Below are positions 28,001 to 36,274 of a stretch of DNA of 64,000 nt, piece after piece. The stretch's first letter is position 1; every line of letters begins with the position of its first letter. The notes under the pieces are model-generated. The model searched no databases and was not told the origin of the DNA. It saw nothing but the letters and a program-made list of their open reading frames with translations. The translations under genes and the position numbers were made by a program. This DNA comes from Actinobacteria bacterium UBA2272 (GTDB taxonomy: Bacteria > Actinomycetota > Coriobacteriia > Anaerosomatales > Anaerosomataceae): contig DDXA01000004.1 in the NCBI GenBank assembly GCA_002347725.1, forward strand, positions 1 to 64,000. The letters run 5' to 3'.

Positions 28001-28198
28001 CTAGCCGATGCCCAGCTGCTTCTTTATGACCTTCACGTCGGACTCGTGAACGAGTCCGTCCTGGCGGAATCCGCGCTTGCGCTTGGGGCTCTTCTTCTCG
28101 AGGATGTGGCTCTTGAAGGCCTTCGCACGCTTGATCTTGCCGGTGCCGGTAAGCTTGAACCGCTTCGCCGTGCCTTTGTGTGTCTTCATCTTCGGCAT
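28001..28198 (-). CDS. rpmI: 50S ribosomal protein L35
   Basis: 65 aa, basic, with the family pattern MPKMKTHKGTAKRFKLTGTG and HILEKKSPKRKR. It lies 11 bases after infC and 36 bases before rplT, the conserved gene order in most bacteria. Confidence 0.98.
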   Translation of the reverse strand: MPKMKTHKGTAKRFKLTGTGKIKRAKAFKSHILEKKSPKRKRGFRQDGLVHESDVKVIKKQLGIG

Positions 28199-28209
28199 CG
28201 CGTCATCTC

Positions 28210-28800
<591 letters not shown>

Positions 28801-29017
28801 ACGCTTCACCTCCGTGAGATGGGGGCGCCCACCGCCCCGTAATCGAAAAACGCCCCGCGGCGCTGCCGTCGGGACGTCCAAGCACGAACCGGGCGTACTC
28901 GCACGCCCGCTCGCTCTTCAGACCAGACAGCTGCACGTTCGTGCGCCGACAGGTGGGGACCGATCTCGACCCGTCTACTGGGAAGGGGTCCCGCTTCATG
29001 CATATGCGGTTGTAAGC
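28801..29017 (-). promoter_or_regulatory. infC operon leader with attenuator-like hairpin
   Basis: About 215 bases of untranslated leader. On the minus strand a GC hairpin (CGCC/GGCG core extended by two weaker pairs, complement of 28851-28864) is followed directly by TTTTT (complement of 28846-28850), a typical intrinsic terminator. After it a second hairpin, GGGGCG/CGCCCC (28822-28838), sits just ahead of the ribosome binding site. Upstream stems include GGGCGT/ACGCCC near 28890-28910. This fits attenuation or L20/IF-3 autoregulation, known for this operon elsewhere; the mechanism here is inferred. Confidence 0.6.
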
Positions 29018-29023
29018 TCCGCG

Positions 29024-29052
29024 ATTATAACGAGCGCCGACCGGGGTGTCCA
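29024..29052 (-). promoter_or_regulatory. Promoter of infC-rpmI-rplT
   Basis: Minus-strand -35 TGGACA (complement of 29047-29052), a 17-base spacer and a perfect -10 TATAAT (complement of 29024-29029), immediately downstream of the histidine kinase stop codon. One mismatch to consensus in total, so this should be a strong promoter. Confidence 0.8.
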
Positions 29053-29060
29053 GCAGCGGC

Positions 29061-30830
29061 TCACGCACCCGGCTCTGCAGGCGCCTCGAGCGGCAGTCGG
29101 AACGCGAAGGTCGATCCTATGCCGGGAGTGCTTGAGACCACGAGCTCACCGCCAAGGTGCTCCGCAAGACTGCGAGCGATCGACAGGCCCAGCCCGGTGC
29201 CTCCTGCCCCGCCGGGTCCGCGCAATCGCCCGAACCGCTCGAAGGCGCGTTCGAGTTCGGCGGGCGTCATGCCCGGCCCGGTATCGGTCACCGAGACAGT
29301 CACGTGACCGTTCGGCGAGTTCACCTTCACGGCGACCTGGCCTCCATCGGTGTACTTGATGGCATTACCGATGAGGTTCCACAGGATCTGCTCCACAAGG
29401 TGCGCATCGGTCGTCACCATAGGCACGCTCTCCGCCTCGACCAGGACCGACAGACCGCGTTCGTCGGCCATCGGGGTGCCCGCTTCGGCGACCTCGGCCG
29501 CCAGTGCAGCTATGTCGAGCGGCGCAAGATGCACATGGACCGCGCCGCTCTCGATGCGCGAGAGGTCCAGGATATCGTTCACGAGGGCGAGCAGGTGCTG
29601 CCCGGCGCGCTCGATCATTGCCACCTGACGTGCCTGCTCGGCGTTGAGCGGCCCCGGCATCTCCTGCCGGAGGATGTGCGCGAACCCGATGACCGAGTTG
29701 AGCGGCGTGCGGAGTTCGTGGCTCATCGAGGTGAGGAAGTCGTCCTTGGCCCGGTTCGCCGCCTCCAGTTCCCGGTTGAGCGCCTGAAGCTCCGTGGTCC
29801 GTGCCTCGACCTGATCCTCGAGCTCGCGCTGGTAGACCGAGAGAGCCCGCTCAGCCTCCACGCGCATGGTCACATCGTGGACGATCGAATAGAGAAGCTC
29901 CCCCGCTTCGCCGATGACCGGCCCGGAGAACACCTCCACGTCGCGGACGTCGCCTGAGGCAAGACGGTGGCGGAACTGGAAGAATGTCCTTCGGGACTCT
30001 CGTGCCGCAGCCATCTCAGCGGCGATCTCATCCGGCGCCAGCGTGTTGATGTCGCCTATCCTCATCGAGCGGAGTTCATCGCGACTCCATCCGTAGTAAC
30101 GCTCCGCACTCAGATTGGCATCCACGATGCGCCCGCCGGCGGGGTCGATCACGAGCATGACCGATGCACTGTCCTCGAACAGCGCACGGTATCGGGCCTC
30201 GCTGCTCTCGAGCAGCTGGCGCGTGCTTTCGAAGTAGCTGACGAGGACCGCCACAGCGATCGTGAACGACAGCCCGGCACTCAGCATGAATCCGACGGGG
30301 GCGATCGCGGGGAGATACCTCAACAGCGGATAGTCGAGCTTGTGGAGACCCCCCGCCAGGAAGACGACCGCCGTGACGCGAGGCCACGGTCCGATCGCCG
30401 ACCGGGACTGCCACCACGCCACGCCGGTGACGATGTGCGCGACGCCTTGGATCGCGTACGAGGGAACCGATGCCAGCGAAGCCGGTGCCCCGAGCCACGA
30501 TGCGACGGCGGTCAGCACGAACCCCGACACACCCGCAACCACGAGTGCCCCGCGCGGCAGGCGTTGGCCCAGGAAGAGGGTCGTGCCCGCCAGCAGGAGC
30601 AGGCCGTACGCGATGCCTGCCGCGTGAGAGAGCAGCACGGCAAGGTGCGACCCGCCGGGCACCAGAACGTCCACAAGATCGAACACCAGCCGGACGACGA
30701 ACAGCGCCCACGCCACCGCCCAATGGCGCATGAACCTCTCGCGACCGGTGACCGCAAGGTAGGTGAACACCGACGCGAGGATGACACCCCCGGCCAGTGA
30801 CGCCACGATGGACGGAACGAGCCAGCCCAC
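29061..30830 (-). CDS. Membrane sensor histidine kinase with multi-TM N-terminus and PAS domain
   Basis: 589 aa. Residues 1-205 are hydrophobic with about seven membrane segments (7TM/MASE-like sensory module, exact family not recognised). A PAS domain follows (about 215-330, RYRALFEDSASVMLVIDPAG), then a coiled coil, a HisKA domain with the phosphorylated His in SMSHELRTPLNSVIGF, and a HATPase domain with NLIGNAIKYT, DTGPGM and GTGLGLSIA. No response regulator is adjacent, so it is an orphan kinase. The GTG start has GGGGGA five to six bases upstream. It lies 29 bases after thrS and could be cotranscribed with it. Confidence 0.88.
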   Translation of the reverse strand: MGWLVPSIVASLAGGVILASVFTYLAVTGRERFMRHWAVAWALFVVRLVFDLVDVLVPGGSHLAVLLSHAAGIAYGLLLLAGTTLFLGQRLPRGALVVAGVSGFVLTAVASWLGAPASLASVPSYAIQGVAHIVTGVAWWQSRSAIGPWPRVTAVVFLAGGLHKLDYPLLRYLPAIAPVGFMLSAGLSFTIAVAVLVSYFESTRQLLESSEARYRALFEDSASVMLVIDPAGGRIVDANLSAERYYGWSRDELRSMRIGDINTLAPDEIAAEMAAARESRRTFFQFRHRLASGDVRDVEVFSGPVIGEAGELLYSIVHDVTMRVEAERALSVYQRELEDQVEARTTELQALNRELEAANRAKDDFLTSMSHELRTPLNSVIGFAHILRQEMPGPLNAEQARQVAMIERAGQHLLALVNDILDLSRIESGAVHVHLAPLDIAALAAEVAEAGTPMADERGLSVLVEAESVPMVTTDAHLVEQILWNLIGNAIKYTDGGQVAVKVNSPNGHVTVSVTDTGPGMTPAELERAFERFGRLRGPGGAGGTGLGLSIARSLAEHLGGELVVSSTPGIGSTFAFRLPLEAPAEPGA

Positions 30831-30859
30831 GTATTCCCCCGATACTGACGCGCGTCGTG

Positions 30860-32776
30860 CTACGGGCGCTCCGCGCGCACGCGCGCCGCGAACTCCTCGA
30901 CGCCCATCGCGCCGATGTCACCTTCGGTGCGCTCTCGCACACCCACGGTGTCGGCCTCGATCTCCTTGTCCCCCACCACGAGCATATACGGCACCTTCTG
31001 CTGTTGAGCCTTGGCGATCTTGACGCGCATCGGCTCGTTCTCGGCGTAGACCTCTGCGCGCACGCCGGCCTTCCGGAGCCGCGTCCGTACGGCTTCACAG
31101 TGCCCGAGATGCCGATCGGCGATCGGGATGATGACAGCCTGGATCGGCGCGAGCCACGTGGGAAACGCACCGGCGGTGTGCTCGATCAGGATGCCGAAGA
31201 AGCGCTCCATCGAGCCGAAGATGGCACGATGCAGCATGAACGGCTGCTCCTCGGTGTTCTCGGGAGTGCGGTACGTGATGCCGAAACGCTCGGGATTGTT
31301 GAAGTCCACCTGGATGGTGGAGAGCTGCCAGATACGGCCGATGGCGTCCTTGACCTTGATATCGATCTTCGGCCCGTAGAAAGCGCCGTCGCCTTCGTTG
31401 ATCTGATAGGCCAGACCCCACTCGTCGAGCGCAGTCATGAGCGCCCTGGTGGCCACGTCCCAATCGGCATCGCTGCCCACCGACTTCTCGGGCTTGGTCG
31501 AGACCTCCGCGGTGTACTCGAAACCGAAGGTATCCATGATGAACTTGACGATGTCGAGCATCGCTTTGACCTCGGGCACTATCTGCTCACTCGTGCAGAA
31601 GATATGCGCGTCATCTTGCGTGAAGCCGCGCGCGCGCATCAGTCCGTGAACCACGCCGCTCTTCTCGTGACGGTAGACGGTGCCGAACTCGAACAGGCGC
31701 ATGGGCAGGTCACGATACGAACGAAGGTCCGCGCGGTAGACAAGGAGTGCGCCGGGGCAGTTCATCGGCTTGACGGCGTAGTCCGTGGGCTCCTTGCCCT
31801 CCCCCTCATCGATCTGGAAGGGATACATGTTCTCCTGATAGAAGTCCCAGTGCCCGCTGGTGCGCCACACATCGGCCTTGTAGATGTGCGGCGTCCTGAT
31901 CTCCTCATAGCCGCGGTCGTACAGGTCGGCGGAGAGCCACTCGATGAGCTCGTGCAGCACGCGCGCGCCCTTCGGGTGGTAGAAGACCAGCCCGCTACCA
32001 GCGAGTTCGTCGAAGTGGAACAGGTCGAGCTCGCGACCCAGCTTGCGATGATCGCGCTTCTCGGCCTCCTCCAGGCGGGTCAGATACGCCTCAAGGTCCT
32101 TGTCCGAGAACCACGCGGTGCCGTAGATGCGCTGCAGCATCGGGCGCGACGAATCGCCGCGCCAGTAGGCGCCGGCGATCTTCATGAGCTTGAACGCCTT
32201 GATCCAGCCCGTGTGCGGCACATGCGGACCGCGGCACAAGTCCGTGAAGATGCCCTGGGTATACGTGGAGATGATCTCGTCATCCGGCAGCCCGGCGATG
32301 AGCTCGCGCTTGTACGGCTGCCCCTCGAACGCATCGTGGGCCGAGAGTCGATCGAGTTCGATGCGCCGGAACGGTTGCTCCTCTGCGACGATCGCCCGCA
32401 TGCGCTCGTCGATGGCGGCAAGATCGTCGGGGGTGAACGTCCGATCGATCTCGATGTCGTAGTAGAACCCGTCCTCGACCGACGGCCCGATGCCGAACTT
32501 CGCGAGCGGGAACAGCTGCTTGACCGCCTCGGCCATCACGTGCGCTGCGGAGTGGCGGAGTATCTCGAGCGCGACGGGATCGCGGTCGGTCACGATCTCG
32601 ACTGCCGCTGCGTCTGGGACGACGGTCCACGTGTCCACAAGGCGACCGTCGATGCGGCCCGCGATGGCGGCCGCGACGAGTCTGGGACCGATGGCCGCGG
32701 CAACGTCGTGGACGGTTGCGCCCTCGGCGACACTCTTGACGCTGCCGTCGGGCAGCGTGACCGAGATCTCGGGCAT
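30860..32776 (-). CDS. thrS: Threonyl-tRNA synthetase
   Basis: 638 aa, the normal full-length form: TGS domain (ISVTLPDGSVKSVAEGATVHD), second additional (editing) domain with HSAAHVMAEAVKQLFP, class II catalytic core (NCPGALLVYR, FGTVYRHEKSGVVHGL, LHRAIFGSMERFFG) and an anticodon-binding domain. ATG at 32776 is preferred because AAAGGA is at proper distance; the ATG two codons upstream nearly touches it. No T-box precedes the gene. Confidence 0.97.
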   Translation of the reverse strand: MPEISVTLPDGSVKSVAEGATVHDVAAAIGPRLVAAAIAGRIDGRLVDTWTVVPDAAAVEIVTDRDPVALEILRHSAAHVMAEAVKQLFPLAKFGIGPSVEDGFYYDIEIDRTFTPDDLAAIDERMRAIVAEEQPFRRIELDRLSAHDAFEGQPYKRELIAGLPDDEIISTYTQGIFTDLCRGPHVPHTGWIKAFKLMKIAGAYWRGDSSRPMLQRIYGTAWFSDKDLEAYLTRLEEAEKRDHRKLGRELDLFHFDELAGSGLVFYHPKGARVLHELIEWLSADLYDRGYEEIRTPHIYKADVWRTSGHWDFYQENMYPFQIDEGEGKEPTDYAVKPMNCPGALLVYRADLRSYRDLPMRLFEFGTVYRHEKSGVVHGLMRARGFTQDDAHIFCTSEQIVPEVKAMLDIVKFIMDTFGFEYTAEVSTKPEKSVGSDADWDVATRALMTALDEWGLAYQINEGDGAFYGPKIDIKVKDAIGRIWQLSTIQVDFNNPERFGITYRTPENTEEQPFMLHRAIFGSMERFFGILIEHTAGAFPTWLAPIQAVIIPIADRHLGHCEAVRTRLRKAGVRAEVYAENEPMRVKIAKAQQQKVPYMLVVGDKEIEADTVGVRERTEGDIGAMGVEEFAARVRAERP

Positions 32777-32825
32777 GCGCATTCCTTTCAGGGACCGGCT
32801 ACGCCCGCTCGCAGCGGGCGGACGG

Positions 32826-33272
32826 TCACTGTTTCGTCTTGCAGTACGGACAGACCGTCCACTCGAGCTTCAAGGGGCGCTCGCAGTTCACGCACTCCTT
32901 GCGCAGCTTCTTCATACACGTCGGGCAGATCAGGTAGTCGGGCTCGATGGGCTTCACGCATGACGGACACGTCGCACCGCCTTTGAGCAGCTCGACTTCC
33001 CGTGCGCGTATCTCGAGGTCACGCTCGTGGGCGTCATCGGCGAGTTCCGGAGGACGGACCACCAGGTAGATCGCCCAGCCGAAGATGTTGAACAGCACGA
33101 CGACGAGCGCCCAGAACCACGGCATGGCACCCCGACGCTCGGCATCACGCCACGTCCAGAAGACGAGCGCCGCCCAGAAGACGATGAGGAACAGCGTGCA
33201 GAGGTTCTTGAACAGAGACACGAGCGGGTTGCTCAATATCGGGCCGAGGATCTCGCCGAACAGTCCGTCCAT
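32826..33272 (-). CDS. Membrane protein with C-terminal double zinc ribbon
   Basis: 148 aa. Two membrane segments (around residues 20-40 and 50-73) enclose a WTWRDAERRGAMPWFW loop that resembles phospholipase-D N-terminal-type (PLDc_N) membrane modules. A charged linker leads to two zinc ribbons: CPSC...CPTC and CVNC...CPYC. Function unknown; such proteins are often found singly in actinobacteria. ATG at 33272 follows GGAAGGGG. Confidence 0.72.
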   Translation of the reverse strand: MDGLFGEILGPILSNPLVSLFKNLCTLFLIVFWAALVFWTWRDAERRGAMPWFWALVVVLFNIFGWAIYLVVRPPELADDAHERDLEIRAREVELLKGGATCPSCVKPIEPDYLICPTCMKKLRKECVNCERPLKLEWTVCPYCKTKQ

Positions 33273-33382
33273 TCCGTCCCCTTCCGGGATTCGAGCGGCA
33301 TGTCGACCCCCTCGGCCGCCACCGCACACAAGACTACGGGGATTCTATCAGATGAGCGTCATGCGGCATCTGACCGGTCCGC

Positions 33383-33411
33383 CTGACGTGAACGCGCGAG
33401 GCGTGTATCAT
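33383..33411 (+). promoter_or_regulatory. Possible panD promoter
   Basis: CTGACG (33383-33388), a 17-base spacer and TATCAT (33406-33411) lie 40 bases ahead of the panD start. The match to consensus is moderate. Confidence 0.4.
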
Positions 33412-33450
33412 GTGCGGGCGAACCACACGATCGAGGATGGATGCCAGAAG

Positions 33451-33801
33451 ATGATCCGCCGCATGCTCAAGAGCAAGATACACCGCGCCACGCTGACCGA
33501 CGCCAACGTCGACTACGAGGGCAGCATCACGGTCGACGCCGACCTCATGGCGGCGGCCGACATCCTCGAGCACGAGGCGGTCTGGGTCTGGGATGTGACC
33601 AACGGCAGCCGGTTCGAGACGTACGCAATCGCCGGCGAGCCGGGCTCCGGCGTGATGTGCGTCAACGGGGCGGCAGCCCACCTCGTGAGCATCGGTGACC
33701 TCGTCATCGTTGCGACCTTCGCTGACGTGGCCGACGAGACAGCGCGCGCCTGGGAGCCTCTCGTCGTCAAGGTCGACGGCGCCAACCGGCGGATCGGCTA
33801 G
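33451..33801 (+). CDS. panD: Aspartate 1-decarboxylase proenzyme
   Basis: 116 aa pyruvoyl enzyme making beta-alanine for pantothenate and CoA. The self-cleavage site YEGS (Gly24-Ser25) is at the canonical position, with KSKIHRATLTDANVDYEGSI at the N-terminus and VNGAAAHLVSIGDLVIVATF later. A GAGGATGG sequence ten bases upstream supports the ATG. No other pantothenate gene is nearby. Its last 35 bases overlap the 3' end of the convergent gene. Confidence 0.96.
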   Translation: MIRRMLKSKIHRATLTDANVDYEGSITVDADLMAAADILEHEAVWVWDVTNGSRFETYAIAGEPGSGVMCVNGAAAHLVSIGDLVIVATFADVADETARAWEPLVVKVDGANRRIG

Positions 33802-34924
33802 ACCGAGCGCCCTGCTTCCGTGCGCTGCCCCGGCCCTCTATCGCTGATTCGCCCGGTACGTCGCATGCGCGCCGACGTCCGTTGGCGATGAAGACCATCA
33901 CCCCGAGCAGTATGAGCGAGACGCTCGCGCTCGCCCCGAGCGCCACAAGGAAGGTCGCCCACGTCGGCCACCGGTCGGGGTCGCGCACGAGCGGCGCATC
34001 GAGACTGAAGGTCATCACGGCGCTGAAGACCGCAAGCGGCAGACCGATGATGGTGAGGTAGAACAGCACGCTGTTGGTGCGTTCGCTCGCCGCCTGCGTC
34101 TCCCGCGAACTCCGCACCTGCGCGATCTGGGCGATATTGTCGAGGTGACGCTCCATGTCGTGATGTATCGTGACCTGCCGCTCGTACCGGCCCGCAAGAT
34201 TCATCCTCTCGGCGATCGCAACGCACACGTCCCTGACCTCGGGAAGCTGCGACCGGTTCGTGGTCAGGAAGAAGCGGTTCACGTTGGCGAGCCTGACCCG
34301 CGTCTTGGCGATCGCATCCACACTCGCCTCGTCCACATAGCCCGGCTCGATCGGCATCTCGGCGCGAACCTGATCGCGGTCGATCCGGTGGACGATCATG
34401 AGTCCGAGGTAGTAGAAGGCCACCAGCAGCGGCATTGCGATGCGCGCCTCATCAGACGGCTGCAGCGCGCTCAGTTTGGTGTCCGGCACCTCGAAGGTGA
34501 GCTGCCCGAACAGCCGCGTCGCCTCGCACTCTCCGAGTGCGTCGGCAAGCTCCTGGAAGATAGCGCGATCGACTCCGGCACCCCGGGTCGCGCGGACATC
34601 GTTCATGCGGTCCCGAACGGCCTGCGCGTCCCCGTCGACCTCGAGCCGGAGCACGAGCAACCAGTTGTCGCCCTCGAGACCCTCGAGCCTGCCCGCATCG
34701 CTATGCGCGAGGTACGCCTCGCCGACCCGGACGTCCTCATCGAGCCAGCGCAACGTGGCGGGACAGTCGCCGAGTTCCCATACCGCTGCGAAGACACGAC
34801 CGAAGACGGTCCGAAAGCCGTTGGTCATCACGTGGAGGCGGGCTGCGACATCGATCGGCTCGCGTTCGATCGCGGGTACGGCCCCTCGGTTGCGGCATTG
34901 CACTACGGCGAAGACGTCCGGCAT
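33767..34924 (-). CDS. Hypothetical membrane protein, two C-terminal TM segments
   Basis: 385 aa, family not recognised. A long soluble N-terminal part with mixed alpha/beta character is followed by a coiled-coil-prone stretch and two closely spaced C-terminal membrane segments (about 285-312 and 325-350: VLFYLTIIGLPLAVFSAVMT and TFLVALGASASVSLILLGVM). This layout is reminiscent of CorA-type or other 2-TM proteins, but the GMN motif is absent, so no transport role is claimed. The tail is basic. The ATG follows CAGGA; it starts 21 bases after folC and may share its transcript. Confidence 0.6.
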   Translation of the reverse strand: MPDVFAVVQCRNRGAVPAIEREPIDVAARLHVMTNGFRTVFGRVFAAVWELGDCPATLRWLDEDVRVGEAYLAHSDAGRLEGLEGDNWLLVLRLEVDGDAQAVRDRMNDVRATRGAGVDRAIFQELADALGECEATRLFGQLTFEVPDTKLSALQPSDEARIAMPLLVAFYYLGLMIVHRIDRDQVRAEMPIEPGYVDEASVDAIAKTRVRLANVNRFFLTTNRSQLPEVRDVCVAIAERMNLAGRYERQVTIHHDMERHLDNIAQIAQVRSSRETQAASERTNSVLFYLTIIGLPLAVFSAVMTFSLDAPLVRDPDRWPTWATFLVALGASASVSLILLGVMVFIANGRRRACDVPGESAIEGRGSARKQGARSSRSAGWRRRP

Positions 34925-34945
34925 GCTGTCCTGCCCTTCGGTTCC

Positions 34946-36268
34946 CTAGCCCGGATACACCCCGCATGCGACGCGGGCCTCAGCGACGGTCACCACGCTG
35001 CCGGTCACGAGGACGGGTGAGCCCGACTCGCGCGCGGCGGCGACCGCCCCGGCTACGTCGGGACACACCACCGGCCCGGTCCCGGTGACGTCTTCGACCA
35101 TCTCGACGAGTACACGCGCGTCGAGCGCGCGTGGTGAGTCGGGAGCCGTCACGACGAAGCGCGCGGCCACCGGCGCGAGGACGGAGACCACCGCTGCGGC
35201 GTCCTTGTCGGTGAGCATGCCGATCACGACGGTGACCGGCCTTCGACCGAACGCGCGAGCCACCGCCTCGGCGAGCACCCGCGCACCGCCCGCGTTGTGA
35301 GCGACATCGGCGATCACCCACGGCTGGCGCGCGAGCACCTCGAACCGGCCGGCGACACGCAGTCCGCCGAGCGCTGAGCGAGTGGCGTGCACGTCGAGCG
35401 GGCCGCCCAGGGCCAGCCGGACCGCGGAAAGTGCGCACACGGCGTTTGCGGCCTGATACGCCGGACCGCTGACCGACAGCGGGCCGTACGTCTCGCCGAG
35501 GACGGATGTCTCGATCTCGGTGACGCCGTCGGGTGTCTGCATATGTCGCGTCACCGTGAAACTCACATCGGCGTCAGCGACGTCCTCGCGCACGCGCACC
35601 AGCCGCGCGCCGATGTTCCGGGCACGCTCGGCAAAGACCTCATCGGTCTCCTCGGTCCCGGGACCGAGTACCGCCAGCCCCCCATGCCGGATGATGTGCG
35701 CCTTGTCCCACGCGATCCGCTCGAGCGTGGGGCCGAGGTAGTCGACGTGGTCGAGTCCTACCGACGTCACGACCGAGACCTCGGGTGCCGAGACGCTCGT
35801 CGAGTCCCAACGCCCGCCCATACCCACCTCGAGCACGCCCCAACCGACGCCGGCCTCGCGCAGGATCCACAGCGCAGCGGCGGTCAGGAGCTCGAACTGC
35901 GTCGGAGGCTCAGGCAGACTGTCGCCGAGCGCCGCGGCCGCCGACACCGCCGCCGACACCCCTGCGGCGAACAGATCGCCGGGTACGGGCGCGCCGTCGA
36001 TGAGGACATGCTCGGTCAGCGAGTGCATCTGCGGACTGACGAAGGCTCCCGAGCGCTGCCCGTGAGCGCGCAGCAGCGCGTCCGTCATCCGGACCGTGGA
36101 GCCTTTGCCGTTCGTGCCGCCAACCTGCACGACCCGATACGCGCGCTGTGGCTCACCGAGCGCCTCGCACAGCCGCGTGATCGTGTGAAGCGAGGGATTG
36201 ATGCCGAAACGCGCGGCGGCGGCGAGGACCGCCGTCGCCTCGGCCTCGCTCATCGGCTCGCGGGACAT
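34946..36268 (-). CDS. folC: Folylpolyglutamate synthase / dihydrofolate synthase
   Basis: 440 aa Mur-ligase-like enzyme that adds glutamate to folates (and to dihydropteroate if bifunctional). The ATP loop VGGTNGKGSTVRM, the SPQMHSLTEHVLIDG block, VLEVGMGGRWDSTS and the Mur C-terminal segment (DVAHNAGGARVLAEA) are visible. It starts six bases after valS, the valS-folC order common in Gram-positive bacteria. Confidence 0.94.
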   Translation of the reverse strand: MSREPMSEAEATAVLAAAARFGINPSLHTITRLCEALGEPQRAYRVVQVGGTNGKGSTVRMTDALLRAHGQRSGAFVSPQMHSLTEHVLIDGAPVPGDLFAAGVSAAVSAAAALGDSLPEPPTQFELLTAAALWILREAGVGWGVLEVGMGGRWDSTSVSAPEVSVVTSVGLDHVDYLGPTLERIAWDKAHIIRHGGLAVLGPGTEETDEVFAERARNIGARLVRVREDVADADVSFTVTRHMQTPDGVTEIETSVLGETYGPLSVSGPAYQAANAVCALSAVRLALGGPLDVHATRSALGGLRVAGRFEVLARQPWVIADVAHNAGGARVLAEAVARAFGRRPVTVVIGMLTDKDAAAVVSVLAPVAARFVVTAPDSPRALDARVLVEMVEDVTGTGPVVCPDVAGAVAAARESGSPVLVTGSVVTVAEARVACGVYPG

Positions 36269-36274
36269 GCGCGT

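Noticed and set aside
33767..34924. CorA-type magnesium transporter
   Set aside because: Two C-terminal TM segments fit loosely, but the required GMN motif at the end of the first TM is missing.
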